Shown: positions 61,507 through 64,000 of the stretch, one piece after another | Position numbering within the stretch: position 1 is the stretch's first letter | Layout: each line of letters starts with the position of its first letter | From: Kribbella jiaozuonensis | Lineage (GTDB): Bacteria; Actinomycetota; Actinomycetes; Propionibacteriales; Kribbellaceae | Length of the DNA stretch: 64,000 bases | Assembly (NCBI RefSeq): GCF_005233875.1 | Contig: NZ_SZPZ01000001.1 | Span: 682,001-746,000 of the forward strand | Direction of reading: 5' to 3' | Program-made: the position numbers and the translations under genes | The notes under the pieces: model-generated | Database searches by the model: none | Seen by the model: only the letters and a program-made list of their open reading frames with translations | What the model was told of the DNA's origin: nothing

Positions 61507-62644
61507 CCAGCAACCCACCAGCCCCCGCCGTGATGAACGTCGTACGAGCGTCCGTCTGCTGCAGCAACAGCCCGCCCAGCACGTACGAAATCCCCGCCGC
61601 CAGCCCGATAGCGCCGTACAGATTCCCGAACACCCGACTCCGCAACCGCGCCGGCACCACCCGCTGCAGGTGAGTGTTGACGCCCACGTCGACCCCAGAG
61701 ATCCCGAGCCCGCGGATCACCTGCAACGCCAGCGCCGCCCAGATCGCCCACGCCAGTCCCGTGACCAGATTCCCCAAGCTGCTCACCGCGAACCCGATCA
61801 GCATCAACGTCGGCATCTTGAAGCGCCCCGCGTACCGCCCCAGGATCATGAACCCGACGATCAGCCCGATCCCGACCCCGGCGTACAACGTCGCCGACGC
61901 CGAGTCGCTCCCATGCAACTCGTCCTTCGCGAGAAACACCATCGCGACGTCATCCACCCCGTTGAACGCGACCACCGCAAAGAACCCGATCCCGATCACG
62001 CGCACAGCCTTGGCCCGCCAGATGTACCCGAGCCCGTCCCGCGCGTCCCTCAGGAAACTGTGCCCCGACGGCTCAGCCCGCGGAATCCCCGGCAACCGGC
62101 TCAAAAACACCGCCGACACGAAGAACGTCGCCGCATCGATCACCAGAATCCCGCGTACGTCGGTCACCAGGAACAGCGCCGCCGCGATCAACGGCCCAAC
62201 CGCCTCGAGCCCGTTGGTCCCCGCCCCGAGCGCCGAGTTCGCCGCCTCGAGCTGCTCGTCCTTCACCAACCCCGGCATCGCATTCCGCGACGCCGCCTGA
62301 AACACCGTCGCCGCAACACTCCTGACCGCAACCATCACCAGCAGCACCGGCAGGGGCGGCAGAACCACCGCCATCCCAACCGTCAGCACCCCCTGCACCA
62401 GGTCGCAACCCACCATCACCCGCTTGAGATCGAACCGATCCCCGACCGCCCCCGCCAGCGCCCCGAACAACCCCGGCACAAAATCCCCCGCCAACAACAA
62501 CAACCCCACCGCCAGCGCCGCCCCCGTAGCCCCCTGCACATACAGCAACAACGCCACCAGCCCCAGCGAGTCCCCCAGAACCGAGACCCCCCGAGCCCCC
62601 CAAAGCCACCAAAACCCCACCGACCCCCGCAGTCCACCCCTCAC
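61436..62644 (-). CDS. MFS transporter (MFS_3 / macrolide-efflux type)
   Basis: 402 residues, GTG start. 12 TM segments with GDFVPGLFGALAGAVGDRFDLKRVMVGCDLVQG (loop-2 motif) and NSALGAGTNGLEAVGPLIAAALF, typical of MFS_3 exporters. The C-terminal half has RLRSRVFGNLYGAIGLAAGISY, the other conserved element. The -10-like TACATA on the minus strand overlaps the plus-strand TACTAT of the tRNA promoter (about 62651-62661), so the two start sites may compete. Confidence 0.85.
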   Translation of the reverse strand: MRGGLRGSVGFWWLWGARGVSVLGDSLGLVALLLYVQGATGAALAVGLLLLAGDFVPGLFGALAGAVGDRFDLKRVMVGCDLVQGVLTVGMAVVLPPLPVLLVMVAVRSVAATVFQAASRNAMPGLVKDEQLEAANSALGAGTNGLEAVGPLIAAALFLVTDVRGILVIDAATFFVSAVFLSRLPGIPRAEPSGHSFLRDARDGLGYIWRAKAVRVIGIGFFAVVAFNGVDDVAMVFLAKDELHGSDSASATLYAGVGIGLIVGFMILGRYAGRFKMPTLMLIGFAVSSLGNLVTGLAWAIWAALALQVIRGLGISGVDVGVNTHLQRVVPARLRSRVFGNLYGAIGLAAGISYVLGGLLLQQTDARTTFITAGAGGLLVTVVTAIGVRRSGDGERERPVRR

Positions 62645-62671
62645 AATCCACTACTATGTACCCGCACACCC

Positions 62672-62744
62672 GCCGGTGTGGCGCAACTGGCAGCGCACCG
62701 CTCTTGTAAAGCGGGGGTTAGGGGTTCGAGTCCCCTCACCGGCT
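62672..62744 (+). tRNA. tRNA-Thr(UGU)
   Basis: 73 bases fold into a full cloverleaf: acceptor stem GCCGGTG/CACCGGC with U discriminator, D-stem GCGC/GCGC, anticodon stem CCGCT/AGCGG with loop CTTGTAA (anticodon TGT at 62705-62707), and T-arm AGGGG-TTCGAGT-CCCCT. CCA is not encoded. Anticodon UGU reads ACA and ACG, giving threonine. A TACTAT -10-like element lies about 15 bases upstream. Confidence 0.95.
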
Positions 62745-62780
62745 CTCAAGTACGACGTACTGCGGTCCGCCGGACGTAGG

Positions 62781-62900
62781 GCGTCAGCCCCCGCGCGCTA
62801 CGCAGCCGTCTCTCGTCGCTCCGCTCCTCGGCACACCTGCTCCACGCGCCCCCACCCACCCCCGGCTCAGCGCCGGCCTTCCCTTTCCGGCTATCGCCGG
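62781..62900 (-). repeat. Dispersed repeat, inverted copy
   Basis: Read on the minus strand it starts CCGGCGATAGCCGG, continues GGGGTGGGTGGGGGCGC and GAGGAGCGGAGCGACGA, and ends GCGTAGCGCGCGGGGG. It matches the modules at 181-300 and 377-500 over their whole length, with small indels. It lies between the tRNA and the gene at 63023. Confidence 0.8.
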
Positions 62901-63022
62901 GTCTTGTCGGCTGCGGTAGGCGGCACCGAGCTACCCGTTGTGCCGACCACTACAACCTCATCGCGACATCTCCGCGAGCAACGAGCTCAGGCGCGGGTTG
63001 CGGACCGGACAGGGAGGGAGGA

Positions 63023-63484
63023 ATGTCGTCGGGAGGGGCGGCTGGGAGGTGGATCTTGAAGCTTGAGCATCTCTGTGATGTGGAGTGGCGCTACGACCTG
63101 GTCGAGACGATCGAGCCGTCGGCGGCGGGCGATGGGCTGCTCTACGGGCAGGGGAGCGCGGCTTTCGAGGGACGGCTCTCCGGCACCGCGCGGTGGTCCA
63201 ACAACCCCAGGCTTCAGGGCGGGTACGCCCACCCGGACGCCCGCGGGATGGTCGACGTTGGCGATGGCGGCTTCGTGATGTTCCGGCTGACCGGACTCTC
63301 GAACCTCGCCGACGGTTCGGGCCTGCACGTCCTGACCTTCCAGACCGACCATGAACCCCACCGGTGGCTCAACCATGTCCTCGCCGTCGGCGAGGGCGCC
63401 ATTGACGTCCAGCGCGCCGCGCTCTCGATGCGCTACTACAGTTGCGAGGTCGACTACCTCCCCGAGATCCCGGCCGACGACTGA
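63023..63484 (+). CDS. Small DUF3237-like hypothetical protein
   Basis: 153 residues, ATG behind AGGGAGGGAGG. The chain alternates beta strands ([95 protein letters not shown]). The pattern of an early GxGxAxFEG strand followed by DARG-V and DGG resembles DUF3237 beta-barrels, but I am not certain. It has no signal or membrane segment. Function is unknown. Confidence 0.6.
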   Translation: MSSGGAAGRWILKLEHLCDVEWRYDLVETIEPSAAGDGLLYGQGSAAFEGRLSGTARWSNNPRLQGGYAHPDARGMVDVGDGGFVMFRLTGLSNLADGSGLHVLTFQTDHEPHRWLNHVLAVGEGAIDVQRAALSMRYYSCEVDYLPEIPADD

Positions 63485-63607
63485 CGTCTGTAGGTGAGTC
63501 GATCCCGCTGACCTACACCGGATTCGCAAGGGTCTTCACGGGAATGGGGCTTGGGGCGGAGAGTGGTGTGCACGCTGCCAGTTGAGGACAGGCCACGGGA
63601 GAGTCCG

Positions 63608-63994
63608 ATGAGTATCGAACTGAACCACACGATTGTGCACGTGAGGGACCGATGGGCTGCTGCTCGCGATGTCGGTCAGTTGCTCGGTCTGCCGGAGGCG
63701 GGAGCGTACGGACCGTTCGCCGAGCTGAAGTTGGACAACGGGGCGAGCCTGGACTTCATGGACACCGAGGGCGAGATCCACGGCCAGCACTACGCCTTCC
63801 TCGTGAGCGAAGAGGATTTCGACCGCATCCTCGGTCGTTTGAGGGACGAGGGTCGCAAGTGGTGGGCCGATCCGTTCAAGCGCCAACCGCAAGAGATCAA
63901 CCAGGGCGACGGCGGCCGCGGCCTGTACTGGGAGGGCCCTGACGGGCATTGGCTCGAGATCATCACACGCCCGTACGGCAGCGGCGAAGGCTGA
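63608..63994 (+). CDS. VOC-family (glyoxalase-like) protein
   Basis: 128 residues from ATG 63608 (MSIELNHTIVHVRD) behind GGGAGAG. The VOC signature is ELNHTIVHVRDRWAAARDVGQLLGL with the first metal-type His, then LDFMDTEGEIHGQHYAFLVSEEDFDRIL and the closing GRGLYWEGPDGHWLEIITRPY with His/Glu near the usual metal site. It may act in small-molecule detoxification or resistance; the ligand is unknown. Confidence 0.9.
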   Translation: MSIELNHTIVHVRDRWAAARDVGQLLGLPEAGAYGPFAELKLDNGASLDFMDTEGEIHGQHYAFLVSEEDFDRILGRLRDEGRKWWADPFKRQPQEINQGDGGRGLYWEGPDGHWLEIITRPYGSGEG

Positions 63995-64000
63995 TCCCGA

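Noticed and set aside
62748..62760. Palindrome AGTACGACGTACT after the tRNA
   Set aside because: Six-base arms with a one-base centre cannot form a hairpin, and GTAC-containing words are very frequent in this sequence.

Overview
The window is about 64 kb of very GC-rich DNA, packed with genes on both strands. The gene families are typical of a soil actinomycete: an orphan MsiK-type sugar ABC ATPase, a SigE-type ECF sigma factor, a snapalysin protease, SoxR, and many MFS and TetR genes. The mix resembles Kribbella or another Propionibacteriales genus, but that is an inference from style and not proven. I see no rRNA, CRISPR array, integrase, transposase or phage gene. The only RNA gene is one tRNA-Thr(UGU).

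Layout. 1-527: tandem copies of an intergenic repeat. 528-9018: a divergent YfhO-type membrane protein and GT2 glycosyltransferase, the ABC ATPase, a LacI regulator with a MalR-like operator, a secreted sialidase and a snapalysin. 9182-14541: an alpha/beta hydrolase with its divergent TetR, SoxR, a DEAD-box helicase with a long structured leader, and a SelA-like PLP enzyme. 14656-20991: a secreted penicillin-acylase-type hydrolase, a YbjQ-like protein, and a GH1 beta-glucosidase translationally coupled to an MFS transporter. 20922-24899: a YcaQ-type DNA glycosylase and two membrane genes around a TetR. 24921-30856: a tripartite tricarboxylate transporter (tctCBA) with an EVE-domain gene at its end and a divergent CitA/CitB-type two-component system. 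31067-37056: a PucR regulator divergent from a tightly coupled four-gene catabolic cassette (MFS permease, TIM-barrel isomerase, metal hydrolase, and a racemase-fold protein lacking the catalytic cysteines). This is the best candidate for an undescribed pathway. 37143-46170: a gamma-carbonic-anhydrase-like protein, transporters, a TetR/DHA2 exporter pair with three operator-like sites, an SDR/FAD-oxidase pair, and a decayed endonuclease-fold gene. 46212-53014: secreted esterase-like and PQQ-dehydrogenase-like proteins plus small hydrolases. 53185-64000: a Cho/UvrC-like nuclease, a membrane-anchored SecD-head protein, an ECF sigma factor with its partner, an rRNA/tRNA methyltransferase, acetyltransferases, a PLP decarboxylase, two convergent MFS genes, the tRNA and two small proteins.

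Two features recur across the window. First, ten genes start 6-7 bases after a TANNNT -10-like hexamer and have no ribosome-binding site, as expected for leaderless mRNAs. Second, ten of sixteen convergent gene pairs overlap at their 3' ends by 6-71 bases; three of the remaining gaps hold a perfect or near-perfect hairpin or the dispersed repeat. A roughly 120-base dispersed repeat occurs four times, always downstream of genes and once in inverted orientation.
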